Of a stretch of 64,000 nucleotides of DNA, positions 12,132 through 23,745 are shown piece by piece; within the stretch, counting starts at the first letter, position 1; every line of letters begins with the position of its first letter. The notes beneath the pieces were generated by a model. The model was not told the DNA's origin. It was given only the letters and a program-made list of their open reading frames with translations, and did no database searches. Position numbers and translations under genes: made by a program. The DNA comes from Lycium barbarum (lineage: Eukaryota; Streptophyta; Magnoliopsida; Solanales; Solanaceae), in the NCBI RefSeq assembly GCF_019175385.1, contig NC_083339.1, positions 80,836,120 to 80,900,119 of the forward strand, written 5' to 3'.

Positions 12132-12200
12132 GCTTACACTCACCTTATGTATTATTTCCTTCAAGGTGAGGCAGAATGCTCATATCTGTTCATAATGGAA
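12132..12200 (+). repeat. Piece of H LTR ending duplication copy 1
   Basis: This sequence equals 18320-18388, the H LTR remainder right of I, and stops at ggaa where the second copy of the A LTR begins. It marks the joint of the tandem duplication. Confidence 0.82.
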
Positions 12201-12614
12201 AGATACTTCAATTATCAACAACATTCATTTTTGGTGTGATTCCAAATTCCCGACGTACAATGGCGTTTTGGCCTCTCCAAGTCAGATCATCCGAAAACGT
12301 ATCCTTAAATTATCCCTTTGGAGGGCTTATGCCCATATTTGGCTTAAGGGTCCTTCTTAAGACTTTCTCAACTTTCTATTTACTATGCATATTACTTTTC
12401 ATATGTCCTTTATAAAATTCCGACATGTGGGCCCCACCTTAACTCTCTGATTTTCTTGTCCTCCAACCCTTCCATGACCTATTATATGAACTTAACCCAG
12501 ATAATCATAGGATGAACATATATAACCTCGTACATCCTTAACTATAACCCCGCATCCGAAATAGTACAACTACCACCTAGCGAATCTCAACTTGCCAAGC
12601 TGCGAGGTGTAACA
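12201..12614 (-). repeat. Duplicated end of the A 3' LTR
   Basis: Copy of 3628-4041, ending gaggtgtaaca. Alone it could be mistaken for a truncated LTR of a separate element; its neighbours on both sides show it is part of the segmental duplication. Confidence 0.9.
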
Positions 12615-12650
12615 TTGCTGCCCCCTTAGGAATATTCGTCCTCGGATGTT
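12615..12650 (-). other. Duplicated polypurine tract and hairpin of A
   Basis: Copy of 4042-4077, unchanged in the tract and hairpin bases I compared. Confidence 0.85.
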
Positions 12651-12832
12651 AAATTCTTAGGGATTTCTTCAAACATTTTGCCAAATTCTTCCATTTATTG
12701 CACCACTACTATCCTGTCACAATAGCCTAGAATATACAATGCCTCATCGGGCATCAACATTTATATTGGGTTGGCCATGCACGACCCAAAAATTATTTTG
12801 AAGACAGCTTACGTAATTTTGGGCGCTGATGG

Positions 12833-13399
12833 CTATGTCTGCATGTCTTCTGAGAGTGGGAATAAATGCGGGTATCTAGATTTCATGTCCTCCTCAGCTT
12901 CCCAAGTTAGCTCTTACTTGTTATTATTCCTCCATAGGACTTTGACTGAAGCCACGTCCTTGGTTCTAAGCCTTCGGACTTGCCTATCTAGAATAGCAAC
13001 AGGTACTTCCTCATAGGACAACTTCTCAGTGACTTGTACATCGTCTACTGGTACAATCCTGGAGGGATCTCCAACACACTTGCGTAGCATGGATACGTGA
13101 AACACTGGATGGACTGATTCTAATTCTGTAGGCAAATCCAACTCATAAGCTACTTGGCCTACCTTGCGCACAATCTCATAAGGTCCAATATACCGAGGAC
13201 TAAGCTTCCCTTTCTTGCCAAATCTCATCACGCCTTTCATCAGTGATACTTTCAAGAGCACCTAGTCATTGACTTTGAATTCCAAGTTTCGCCGACGGTT
13301 ATCCGCATAGGATTTCTGACGACTCTGAGCTGTTAGTAGTCATTCTTGAATAAGCTTGACCTTTTCTATTGCTCGCTGAATCAAATCTGGGCCCACTAA
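12833..13399 (-). pseudogene. Duplicated A pol 3' end (integrase tail and chromodomain)
   Basis: Copy of 4260-4826. The frame 13261-12914 reads from LLKVSLMKGV through PRYIGPYEIVRK and HVSMLRKCVGDP to AILDRQVRRLRTKDVASVKV and VLWRNNNK, then a stop. It keeps the CGA codon that became TGA in copy 1, so it is the better-preserved version of A's chromodomain. A target duplication ctttg at 13400-13404 follows, as in copy 1. Confidence 0.9.
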
Positions 13400-13404
13400 C
13401 TTTG

Positions 13405-14082
13405 TGTTACACCTCGGAAAAATTTTCTGTGAGTCTACAATGAATAGATCAACGAAGGGTGCGAGTGTGCGGTGTTTTACTAAGTAGGGAATGACGATTC
13501 ATGAATTTTTGGAATTTAGAAAGTTGTAGAATTTCAATTCAGCCAGGGATCGTAAAGCAGAATATGCCCTGTAAAGTGATTTACGGACCGTATACTGCCA
13601 TCGTCCTCCACCCTTTCAAAATTTCAACTTTCTGTCCAATGTTAAAATGGTTAAATACGACTTGGTATACGACCCGTAAATCTCGATCGTAAACTGCCAT
13701 GATCCTCAGCCAACCTTTCTGTTTTGATATGCTTAAATACGACCACACTATACGGTCCGTAAACTGGTATACGACCCGTAAAGTGTGGTTTGCGACCACT
13801 GTTCACCCCGACGACTGTTCTTTAAAAATTAGATTTTGAGTTGTTAAAAAGGGACCATAAGCTCATATTATTTCATTTTCTCATCTACACCACTCAAGAA
13901 GTCTCTATAACTCTCTAACCACTTTATCCATAGGAATTCAAGAGAATCAAGGAAATCAATGATCATCAACACCAAATCAAGGAAACAAAGCTTATGAAAC
14001 TCAAGTAGAAGTTGTCTCTTTCAATAAATACCAAAGGAGAGGAGATAGGGTTTTGGTGCTAAGGTATAAACTCAACTCAAGC
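13405..14082 (+). repeat. Duplicated 5' part of H LTR
   Basis: Copy of 4832-5509. Several palindromes have lost symmetry by single changes (for example tatacgacccgtaaa near 13667-13681 against tatacggcccgtaaa in copy 1), giving a small record of their decay. Confidence 0.88.
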
Positions 14083-15178
14083 TGTCACGACCCGGCTAGG
14101 GGGCCGAGACGAGCACCCGGTGCTACCCCACCCGGGCACCCCCTTATCGTACATAACATAACATCTAGGTGAACCATAAGTCAATTCGTGCTTTTCTTAT
14201 CGTTAATCATATTGATGCCATTAGACGACTATCATCATTTAACATATCATAGGCATCTATGCCACATCATAAGTACAAGGCCGACGAGGCCAACAAAAGA
14301 TATACAAAACATGGGCCGACATGGCCGAACATCTCTACCCACATACACATGACTACGAGCCTCTAAGAGTATGACATATCGTATGAGCGGGACAGGACCC
14401 CGTTATGCCCATAATTATATACACAAAAGAATGAGTACCCAAAAGCTGCGGCTCCGAAAGAAATGGAGCTCTGCTGTGCAATCTCTGGATAAGCAGCTAT
14501 GGATCAAGTCTGTCTCCCTGTGCACCTGCGGGCATGACGCAGCGTCCACAAACAAAAGGACGTCAGTACGAAGAATGTACTGAGTATGTAAAGCATGAGC
14601 AACATCAATAAATAAGCATCATGAACAACATATGAAATAGCATAGGAGGGGGGAGACAATAATATCATCGTCATAGCGTTGACCTGCCTTTCGTAGGACT
14701 TTTCATTTTTCATACGTATTTGTACACCTACGTCATCATCCGTATTCCATAATAGTACTCATACCATACTTGTGGTCATATTCGTATACATGTCCTTATT
14801 CACATTCATATACATAGTCTTTTCACATTCATATTCATATTATATACATTGCCATACACTTATATACATACATAGCGTGCCCGACCATAAGGTTCGGTGT
14901 TTCATACGTACTTAGCCAACCAAGGCTCAATGTTATTTCTACCTGGCCCTACCAAGGCTTCAGGGTTATCCGTACCATCTGCAGAGGTGTGCGCGCGTTA
15001 CGTAATCGTATACATACTTTATACATAATCATATACATATATACATCCATATACATATATTCTACCCAGCATTATAAGCTCGGGGTGTCATTATAGCCCT
15101 TCATAGGCACATGTGAATATAATAGCCCGTAGGCACCTTTAGCATCATTATTATTATCATCGTCATCACTATCATCGT
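14083..15178 (-). repeat. Duplicated partial LTR of element I
   Basis: Copy of 5510-6605, cut at the 2,384-bp deletion joint. It contains the LTR core (14524-14588) and the accaaggct-type repeats but has lost the promoter half, polypurine tract and integrase end. Confidence 0.9.
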
Positions 15179-16072
15179 GCTAAGGCGCACTTGGGTCCCT
15201 AGACCCTCTTGTAACGATCTCCAAAACTTGGCTGTAAACTGGGTCCCTCTATCGGAGATAATAGATACTGGAACGCCATGGAGTTTCACTATCTCTTTAA
15301 GATAAAGCTTCGCATAATCTTCTGCCACATAGGTCGTCCTGACCGGTAAGAAATGAGCTGACTTTGTGAGTCTATCCACAATCACCCATATGGAATCATA
15401 CTTACGTCGAGAACGGGGTAACCCTATAATGAAATCCATATTAATCACTTCCCACTTCCAAGTTGGGATTTCTATAGCTTGTAATAATCCACCCGGCTTT
15501 TGGTGTTCAATCTTCACTTGTTGGCAATTAGGACACTGAGCTACGAATTCCGCTATATCTTTCTTCATTCCATTCCACCAGTATATAGACTTAAGATCAT
15601 GATACATTTTCGTCGCTCCGGGGTGAACGGAGTAACGGGAACAATGAGCTTCCCTCAATATTTGGTGACATAGACCTACCACATCGGGAACACATAACCT
15701 GCCTCGACATCGGAGAACTCCGTCATCCGAAATATGAAATGACTCCTCCTCCTTCCGAGGGAGTGTATCTCTGTACTGCATTGGCATGGGATCCTCATAT
15801 TGTCGCTCTTTTACTTCCGCTACTAGCGATGAAACTGCTGAATTCTGAATAGTTGCTCCGCTGCTACCTGAGTCCACTACTCGGACTCCTAGTCTCGCTA
15901 ACTGTTGAAGCTCACGGGCCATCTCTTTCTTTTCTGGTCGTACATCACTTAGACTTCCCATGGATCTGTGGCTAAGAGCGTCAGCCACAACGTTAGCCTT
16001 TCCGGGGTGATACAAGATATCAACATCGTAATCCTTTAGCAACTCCAACCATCGTCGTTGTCGCAAATTCAA
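15178..16072 (-). pseudogene. RNase H tail and truncated integrase of element I (copy 2)
   Basis: Open frame 16072-15101. It starts in the RNase H connection ([20 protein letters not shown]) and runs through the HHCC finger ([10 protein letters not shown]...CPNCQQVK) and core D residues ([18 protein letters not shown]). It stops matching integrase at GTQVRLS, where the deletion joint fuses it to reversed LTR sequence. The third catalytic residue and chromodomain are lost. Confidence 0.92.
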
Positions 16073-17521
16073 CTATTTCTGCTTGAAGATATACTGAAGG
16101 CTCTTATGATCTGTATAAACATCCACATGGACACCATATAAATAATGTCGCCATATCTTTAATGCACGGACCACTGCGGCTAATTCTAAATCGTGGGTTG
16201 GATAGTTCTGTTCATGTTTCCGTAATTGTCTAGAAGCATACGCAATCACCTTACCATTTTGCATCAATACACAACCTAGCCCGACGCCTGAAGCATCACA
16301 ATAAATAACATATCCTTCCAATCCCTCTGGAAGTGTCAAGACTGGGGCTGAAGTCAATCGGTCTTTCAACTCTTGGAAACTACGCTCGCAAGCATCTGTC
16401 CATTGAAACTTAGCCGACTTCTGAGTCAACTTGGTGAGTGGCGTAGAAATAGAAGAAAAACCCTCAACAAATCTTCTGTAATAGCTTGCTAAGCCCAAAA
16501 AGCTACGAACCTCCGTAGGAGTCGTGGGCCTTGGCCAAGTCTTCACGGCCTCGATCTTTTGGCTATCCACTCGAATACCATCAGCTGCAACAATATGGCC
16601 CAGAAATGATACCGAGTTCAACCAAAACTCACACTTGGAGAATTTTGCAAACAACTCTCGAGCTCGAAGAACTCCAAGGACAATTCGCAAATGATCCGCA
16701 TGCTCGTCGTCGGATCTAGAATACACTAAGATGTCGTCGATGAATACAATTACAAATAGATCCAGAAAAGGTCTGAATACATTGTTCATTAGATCCATAA
16801 ACACTGCCGGGGCATTAGTTAACCCAAACGACATTACTCGGAACTCGAAATGGCCATATCTTGTTCTGAAAGCTGTCTTAGGGATATCTTTCTCCCTAAC
16901 TCTTACTTGGTGATACCCGGACCTCAAATCAATCTTTGAAAACCATTTGGCACCTTGAAATTGATCAAACAAATCATCAATCCTCGGGAGGGGATACTTG
17001 TTCTTAATCGTCACTTTATTCAATTGCCGATAATCAATGTACATTCTCAAGGAGCCATCCTTCTTCCGGACGAACAATACGGGTGCTCCCCACGGGGATG
17101 AACTAGGCCTAATGAAGCCTTTTTCAAGCAAGTCTTTCAATTGCTCCTTCAACTCTTTCAACTCTGCGGGTGCCATTCTATAGGGAGGAAGAGATATGGG
17201 TTTAGTGTCTGGCAACACATCAATCGCAAAATCGATCATTCGCTCGGGAGGAAGGCCTGGAAGCTCTTCCGGGAACACATCCGGAAATTCGTTCACTACC
17301 GGAACTGACTGAAGAGTCGGCGACTTAGCTTCTACATCTTGAACTCGCACTAGGTGATAAATACACCCTTTCGTGATCATCTTCCTTGCCTTTAGATAGG
17401 AAATAAACCTACCTTTTGGTGATGCCGTATTTCCTTTCCATTCTAAGACTGGTTCTCCCGGAAATTGGAAACGAACCATCTTCATTCTACAATCACATTG
17501 GCATAACAAGAAGCCAACCAA
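16073..17521 (-). pseudogene. Reverse transcriptase and RNase H of element I (copy 2)
   Basis: Open for 482 codons, the longest ORF in the window. The protease tail ([13 protein letters not shown]) leads into RT with [36 protein letters not shown] at 16733-16744 and [11 protein letters not shown]. RNase H then shows [15 protein letters not shown] and [11 protein letters not shown]. It is uninterrupted where copy 1 has a stop (about 10763). A single TAG at 16073-16075 (CAG in the family) ends it. RT and RNase H look catalytically complete, but no Gag or integrase is joined to them. Confidence 0.94.
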
Positions 17522-18318
17522 TCCATGCCCATAATAATGTCAAAATCTACCATTTCTAGCTCATGCAAATCAATCATGGTACGACGATCATAAATCACAA
17601 TCACACAATTCCTATATACTCGGCTAGCTATTACCGATTCACCCACGGGTGTAGACACCTCAAAAGGCTTGATAGACTCCGGCTCAATTATAAATCGACC
17701 CGCAATATGTGGAGTAACATATGATAATGTGGAACCCGGATCAATCAAAGCATATACATCATGAGAGAATACCGATAATATACCTGTGACCATATCAGGA
17801 GAAGACTCAAGATCTTGGCGTCCAGCCAAAGCATAAATACGGGGCTGAGGACCGCTAGTACTGGGAGCTCTGCCTCTACCTCTACCATGGCCGACTGGCA
17901 CATGTGAACCTGGCCCCGTAGGGCGTACAGATGCCGAAGATCCGGCTACCGACCCTGATGGCTGGGTCCTACCTCTACCATGCACTGAGGGGCAATCACG
18001 CATAATATGGCCCGGTCGACCACATGAATAGCAAACATCTGAACCCAATCGGCATTGACCCCAATGCGACTTCCCACACTGGGAACATCGTGGTATAGGT
18101 GGCCTTGCCTGGCCTGAATCACCTCTAAACTGGGACCCCGAATAACTCTGACTCAGCCCGGGATGAGTAGATCTATCAAGGCTCTAGCCTGAAAACCGTG
18201 GAGGTGCACTGGTCATAGAATAGCCCGAATGTTTAGGGAACTGTTGCCTGTGTCCGCCTCTGGACTCACTTATTGGGCCCGAAGATCTGGCCCTCTTGCT
18301 ATTTCCCCTGTCATTTAT
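17482..18318 (-). pseudogene. Gag zinc knuckle and protease of element I (copy 2)
   Basis: Copy of 11295-12131. It has the [14 protein letters not shown] knuckle, GRGRGRA linker and protease [16 protein letters not shown]. One base lost near 17493 shifts the frame and makes it overlap the RT ORF by 40 bases. The upstream finger is in another frame owing to a stop near 18051-18190. Confidence 0.9.
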
Positions 18319-19313
18319 TGCTTACACTCACCTTATGTATTATTTCCTTCAAGGTGAGGCAGAATGCTCATATCTGTTCATAATGGAATCGAGGGTCCAC
18401 GACCTTACGTCACCTCGATAGAATGCAGTTGTGCTAGAGTCTTTATGCATGTATGATGACAAGTATATTTTGATAAGCATATCATTATAAGTATTTTATG
18501 ACAAGCATGTCATGATTGCATCACATCGGGCCTAGTTGGCCGGGCAGTCACCGCCAAGGCGGGCAGCTATACGGATACACCATGACCTTTTGGCATGGGC
18601 AGACACCACTAGTGGGCGGCATGAGATGTTACCCCGGATGCGGGAGGCCTGGACGCGGGCTATTGTTATTGATTATCACACCGTTCCGATACGGACGGGC
18701 AGCTTACATATTATGCATATATGATATGATGTTGAGTATGAGTAAGACAACATGCATTACTTCTCTTATGATTGTCAGTCAGATCCAGATGTTTCATATT
18801 GATGTTCTCATGATATTATTGTTGTCTTTATTCATTGGTTATGCCTCTCATACTCAGTACAATATTCGTTCTGACGTCCTTTTTCTTTGGACGCTGTGTT
18901 CATGCCCACAGGTAGACAAGGAGGTGAGCTTGATCCAGATTCTTAGTAGCTGTCAGCTGATTGAGAGCACCCCATTGTTCGGAGGTGCTTGTGATTCTCC
19001 TTTTGGTATTTATGTATATTTTGGGCACGACGGAGTCTTGTTCCGTCTATATATACAGTATGTCAGTAGAGGCTCGTTGATACGCAGTATGGGTTAGATG
19101 GTCTCACAAGATGTTATAATATGTATATGTTATTTTGATGGCCGAGAGGAAAATTTATATAAAGCATTATTATTTCTATCTAAAATATGTTTTCCTATAA
19201 TTCGTGTAGGAAGTTGATAAAAGGGCCTTAAGTGAGAAAGATGAGTGGTAGAGTGAGTGGTGCTCGGTGGCTAGCCCCGGGTACCCGTCGCGGCCCCTAG
19301 CTGGGTCGTGACA
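18319..19313 (+). repeat. H LTR, 3' part
   Basis: Second half of the plus-strand LTR, ending gggtcgtgaca at 19313. It includes a hairpin-rich stretch (about 18530-18680: gccgggcagtcaccgccaaggcgggc, cacc-actag-tggg) at the place where other LTRs have their tandem array. The LTR core is at 18850-18912. ORFs of 193 and 62 codons here overlap this structure and match no family I recognise. Confidence 0.82.
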
Positions 19314-19318
19314 CTTTG
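19314..19318. repeat. Target-site duplication of H (right copy)
   Basis: ctttg, pairing with 4827-4831. Confidence 0.9.
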
Positions 19319-20427
19319 TCTCTCCCACTTCAAACCATCCAATAGGCGATCTACACTTCCTCCCGTACAGAGCTTCATATGGGGCCATCTGAATACTAGA
19401 GTGATAACTATTGTTGTACGCAAATTCAATAAGTGGCAGGTGATCATACCAATTGCCTCTAAAATCTAGCACACATGCCCTCAGCATATCTTCGTGGGTT
19501 TGGATAGTGCGCTCCGCCTGCCCGTCAGTCTGTGGATGGAACGCTTTACTAAGTCTCACTTGCGTTCCCAAACCTTCTTGGAAGGACCTCTAAAACTTAG
19601 CCGTAAACTGTGTTCCTCGATTAGTGATAATGGACACTGGCACACCATGAATTTGCACTACCTCTTTATATATAACTTTGCATAATGCTCTGCTGAGTAC
19701 ATCGTTCTGACTGGCAGAAAATGGGCTGACTTCGTGAGTCTATCCACTATTACCCATATAGAATCATACTTACGTCGGGAGCGAGGCAAGCCTATAATGA
19801 AGTCCATGTTAATAGCCTCCTATTTCCAAGTTGGAATTTCTATAGCTTTTAGTAACCCTCCGGGCTTCTGATGCTCGACCTTAACTTTTTGACAATTTGG
19901 GCACTGAGCAACAAACTCCGCTATGTCACTTTTCATGCCATCCCACCAGTATAAGCAGCTGAGGTCATGATACATCTTCATTGACCCCGGATGAACAGAA
20001 TAACCATCATAATGTGCCTCACCCATAACCTGCCGTCGTAGCCCAGCAACATCAAGTACACACAATCTGCCTCTATACCGTAGTACTCCGTTAGGTGTAA
20101 CCTCGAATGGGGTCTTCTTATTTTGAAGAGCTGTATCTCTATACTATGCCAGAACAGGGTCCTCGCACTGACATCTCTTTACCTCTTCTATGATAGAGGA
20201 TTTAGTAACTTCTCGAATAGAAAATCCACTATCTCCAGAATTAGCCAAACGGGCTCCAAGGCTAGCTAGCTAGTAAATCTCACGAGCCATCTCTTCTTTT
20301 GTAGCTGCACATCCGTCAAGCTTCCCATAGATTTACGGCAAAGAGCATCTGCTACAACATTTTCTTTCCCTGGATGGTATAGGATGTCAACATCATAATC
20401 CTTTAGTAGCTCTAGCCACCGTCTCTG
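19319..20427 (-). pseudogene. Integrase of element A (N-terminal and core part)
   Basis: Frames 20065-19820 and 19571-19319 plus broken sequence between them. The HHCC finger (HPGSMKMYHD...CPNCQKVK) is kept, and NMDFIIGLP and DGQAERTIQ carry the first Asp and the Glu. The second catalytic Asp is changed: codon 19620-19622 on the minus strand is AAT (Asn) where the family has GAT (IISDRG). A TAG in the KFWRSFQ motif and other stops break it. Its C-terminal end is at 4826-4260 beyond H. Confidence 0.9.
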
Positions 20428-21622
20428 TCATAAATTCAGCTCTTTCTGCTTAAATATATATTGGAGACTCTTGTGATCTGTATAGATATCGACATGAACA
20501 CCATATAAATTATGCCTCCATATCTTCAAGGCGTGAATCACTGCTACTAACTCCAGATCATGAGTCAGGTAGTTCTTCTCGTGTTTTTGCAACTGCCTCG
20601 AAGCATAAGCTATTACTTTGCCATGTTGCATCAATACACAACCCAGTCCAACACCTAAAGCATCACATAAATAACATAGCCCTTCGATCCTTCGGGGAGT
20701 GTCAGGACAGGGGCTGACGTCAACCTATCCTTTAACTCCTGAAAGCTACACTCGCACGCATCTGTCCACTGAAACTTAGCCAATTTCTGAGTCAGCTTCG
20801 TTAGTGGTGCAGCGATGGAAGAAAATCCTTCTACAAACCTCCTATAGTAACCGGCCAACCCCGGGAAACTACGGACCTCCGTAGGCATTGTAGGCCTCGG
20901 CCAATCCTTTACAGCTTCGATCTTCTGAGTATATACTCGAATACCATCAGCGAAAATAATATGACCCAGAAAAGTCACAGAATTCAGCTAAAATTCACAT
21001 TTTGAGAATTTGGCATATAACTCCCGATCTCGAAGGATTCCAAGAACAGTACGCAAATAGTCTGCATGTTTTGCCTCCGATCGCGAATACACCAGAACAT
21101 CATCGATGAACACTATTACAAATAGATCCAAGAAGGGCCTGAATACATTATTCATCAAATTCATGAATACCGCTGGAGCATTAGTCTACCCAAATGACAT
21201 CACTCGAAACTCATAATGGCTATATCTGGTTCGGAAGGCTATTTTTGGGATATCTTGTTCCTTAACCCTCACTTGGTGGTATCCTAATCTCAGATCTATT
21301 TTTGAGAACCACTTAGCTCCCTGCAACTGATCGAATAAATCATTAATCCTTGGGAGTGGATATTTGTTCTTTATTGTCACCTTATTCAATTGTCTGTAAT
21401 CGATACACATACGTAAGGAACCGTCCCTCTTCCTTACAAACAACATGGGTGCTCCCCATGGCGATGAACTGGGTCTAATGAAGCCTTTCTCAGGAAAATC
21501 CTTCAATTTCACTTTTAACTCCTTTAATTCTGCAAGGCCATTCGATAAGGAGGAATAGATATGGTCTTAGTATCCGGAAATACATCGATAGTAAACTCAA
21601 TCTCCCGTTGTGGTGCAGGACC
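20428..21622 (-). pseudogene. Reverse transcriptase and RNase H of element A
   Basis: RT motifs lie in 21512-21186 ([37 protein letters not shown]), then a stop. TNAPAVFM and catalytic FIDD (21099-21110) follow in the resumed frame, then [10 protein letters not shown] (20978-20655). RNase H is in 20634-20428 ([20 protein letters not shown]). At least three stops and one frameshift (near 20660) disable it. The amino-acid differences from I throughout show A and I are separate families of one clade. Confidence 0.92.
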
Positions 21623-22330
21623 TCAAAGTTCGTCTGGGAACACATCCGGGAACTCATTTACCACTGGGACAGATTGAAGAGTTGGCAGTTTTGCTTCTAT
21701 GTCTTGAACCCGAACCAAATGATAAATATAGCCGTTGGAAATCATCTTTCTCGCTTTGAGGTAAGAAATAAACTTGCCTCTCGGAGACGCCGCATTACCT
21801 TTCCATTCCAACACTGGTTCTCCTGGGAACTGGAATCGAACCACCTTTGTTCTACAATCAACGTTAGCGTAACAGGAGGCTAGCCAGTCCATACCTGTAA
21901 TAACGGCAAAATCTAACATCTCTAGCTCATGTAGGTCAGCAATAGTATGACGGTCGCAAACTACAATCACACGATTCCTATATACCTGCCTAGCTACTAC
22001 TGGCTCCCCTACAGGTGTAGATACCTCAAAAGGTTTGATTGGCTCCGGTTTCATCCCAGTACGATTTGCGACATAAGGGGTAATATATGACAGAATAGAA
22101 CCTGGATCAATCAATGCATATACGTCATAGGAGAATATCGATAATATACCTGTAACCATATCTGGGGAAGATTCAAGATCCTGCCGTCCCGCCAGTGCAT
22201 ATATACGGTTCTGAGGGCCGCTTGAACTAGATACTCCTCCCCTGCCTCTGCCACAGCCTGCTGGAGCCTGGGAAATCTGTCCAGAAGGGCGCACGGAAGA
22301 TGAAGAACCGGCTACCGATCTTGTGGGTTG
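21623..22330 (-). pseudogene. Protease of element A
   Basis: Open frame 22369-21623. After a GRGRGG linker it shows ALIDPGSILSYI, with the active-site Asp about 88 codons into the ORF, then [16 protein letters not shown] and [11 protein letters not shown]. It ends in [11 protein letters not shown] before a frame break. An aspartic protease of this type cuts the Gag-Pol polyprotein during particle maturation. Confidence 0.9.
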
Positions 22331-23547
22331 AACCTCACCTCTACCGCGCATCAAGAGGCAATCACGCATTATATGCCCAATCTGTCCGCAAGAATAAAAA
22401 GCATTTGAGCCTTGGTAACATGGACGCGAATGTAATCTTCCGCACTGGCTGCATCATGAAATCGGTGGTCTCCTCTGACTAGGAGCTCACTGAGGACTCG
22501 AAACTCTCGAGCTCTGGCCCTGTCCGGAATAAATGAGGCGGTCAAATCTTTTACCCGCAAATCGAGGGTGTGCGCTGACCACTGATTGACCTGAATACCT
22601 AGAATATTGCTATTTTTGCCCTCCTCTATACTCGCTGGCAGCACCGAAAGGTCTGGACCTTTTACTGCGCCTCCTATCAGAATTACGTTCACCTCTATGT
22701 GGCTGCTGCTGCTCCTCCAGATTCTGGGCATGGGCCTGAATATGGGAGATGTCCATCCCCTCCTGTAGTGAAGTTGTCAAGCAATCCTTAAACAAATGTT
22801 GGCCCAACCCACTTACGAATCGATGCACACGATCTTTCATGTCGGCTACCGTGGCCGAAGCATACCTGGCCAAAGAATTCAAACGGAGACTGTATTCCCG
22901 GGCGCTCATATTCCCTTGTTTGAGATTTAGGAACTTATCGGCTGGGCCCGTCAAACTTCCGGTGGAAGATAGTGTCGGAGGAAGGCTTCCACAAACTCTT
23001 GCCGTACTAGGGGAGGTGCATTTGCCCTCCGGGAAGACCTCCAAGTACTATACCAGTGGACAGCTACATCCCGCAGTCTATAAGAAGCCAGTTCAACCAA
23101 CTCGGTTTCAGAAACATGTATTATCTGTAGCGTCCTCAACATCTCGTCTATGAAGCCCTGTGGGTCTTCATTCGGTTTCAACCTGTAGAATTCTGGAGGA
23201 TTCAGACTGATAAAATTGCGGGCTCTTGCACTCACCGCCTTATCACCTTGGCCCGCACCTTGTCGTTGAGCCTGCACGACAACCAATTGGGTCAGCAATT
23301 GAATAGCTTCTGTCATCTGCTGGCCCGAAGCTTCTGGCGGTGGAAATGGAGGTACTGGGGCTGGAGCTGAAGCCCCTTCATGCTCCTCGGGTAGCGGTGG
23401 AGTAGGAGAGGCCCGAGATGGAACCTCGTTATGTGATTCACCCTCTTCTATTTTCGCCGGTGGCCCCCGTTCAGTCCTTCTTCCGGTCACAGTCATGCCC
23501 TTCTGGGCCGCTGTAACTTTTCTCTTCACAAGCATCGCTGAAATCAT
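22331..23547 (-). pseudogene. Gag of element A
   Basis: Begins at ATG 23547 with KRKVTAAQKG, the same start motif as D. A Pro/Glu-rich N-terminus, QLLTQLV, NPPEF...PNEDPQGFIDEM and ELASYRLRDVAVHWY (capsid-type) follow, up to 22951. The frame then shifts and resumes in 23044-22610 (SLRLNSLARYA, DRVHRFVSGL). The zinc knuckle near 22369-22410 reads FYSCGQIGHIMRDC: its first Cys is replaced by Phe, which would abolish zinc binding. Stops and shifts make it non-functional. Confidence 0.88.
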
Positions 23548-23729
23548 AACACACGATTAGGAAATAGGGATAACCTGATAACATAGCGCTATCGCACGAT
23601 CTAAGATAGAAAAGAAGGTCAATTATGCCTACAATGCCCTGCAACCACCTGTTTATAAGTGTGGCGCGCTTCACACCCATAAACAGGACTCTACTGGACA
23701 CGGCTCGTAGACACGCCCTATGACAAACT

Positions 23730-23741
23730 GCTCTGATACAA
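23730..23741 (-). other. Primer-binding site of element A
   Basis: The minus strand reads ttgtatcagagc, one change from the tggtatcagagc that pairs with the 3' end of plant initiator-Met tRNA. It begins 4 bases after the LTR end, the usual spacing. Confidence 0.88.
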
Positions 23742-23745
23742 CTTT

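Larger units (their letters stand above)
3624..12200. repeat. Tandem segmental duplication, copy 1 (8,573-bp unit)
   Basis: Everything from the A 3' LTR end, through A pol 3' end, H LTR start and element I, to the H LTR remainder is repeated starting at 12197. Offsets checked at three landmarks (3624/12197, 4832/13405, 5510/14083) are all 8,573. The join between copies (12197-12200) shows a 4-base overlap ggaa shared by the two parental breakpoints. About 2 mismatches per ~95 bp were seen in the stretch compared. Confidence 0.92.
12197..18388. repeat. Tandem segmental duplication, copy 2, with internal 2,384-bp deletion
   Basis: It repeats 3624-6605 (as 12197-15178) joined directly to 8987-12200 (as 15176-18388). 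The deletion joint at 15176-15178 has a 3-base overlap cgt shared by both breakpoints. Copy 2 also lacks one A near 17493, which splits its gag-protease frame. The right edge at 18385-18388 is where unique H LTR sequence resumes. Confidence 0.92.
4832..19313 (+). mobile_element. H: plus-strand solo LTR carrying nested element I and its duplicate
   Basis: Termini are tgttacacctcgg (4832) and gggtcgtgaca (19313), flanked by ctttg. The outermost 678 bp and the last ~1.0 kb are the two parts of one plus-strand LTR. No primer site, polypurine tract or gag-pol in plus orientation lies between them, so H is best read as a solo LTR of about 1.7 kb. It was entered by I and later enlarged by the tandem duplication. 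Some of the middle of the LTR may be missing. Confidence 0.8.

Noticed and set aside
12201..12614. Independent truncated LTR
   Set aside because: It is the segmental duplicate of the A LTR end, as shown by a constant 8,573 offset on both sides.
18516..19097. 193-codon plus-strand ORF
   Set aside because: Lies wholly in the H LTR over the hairpin stretch and core; an ORF by chance.
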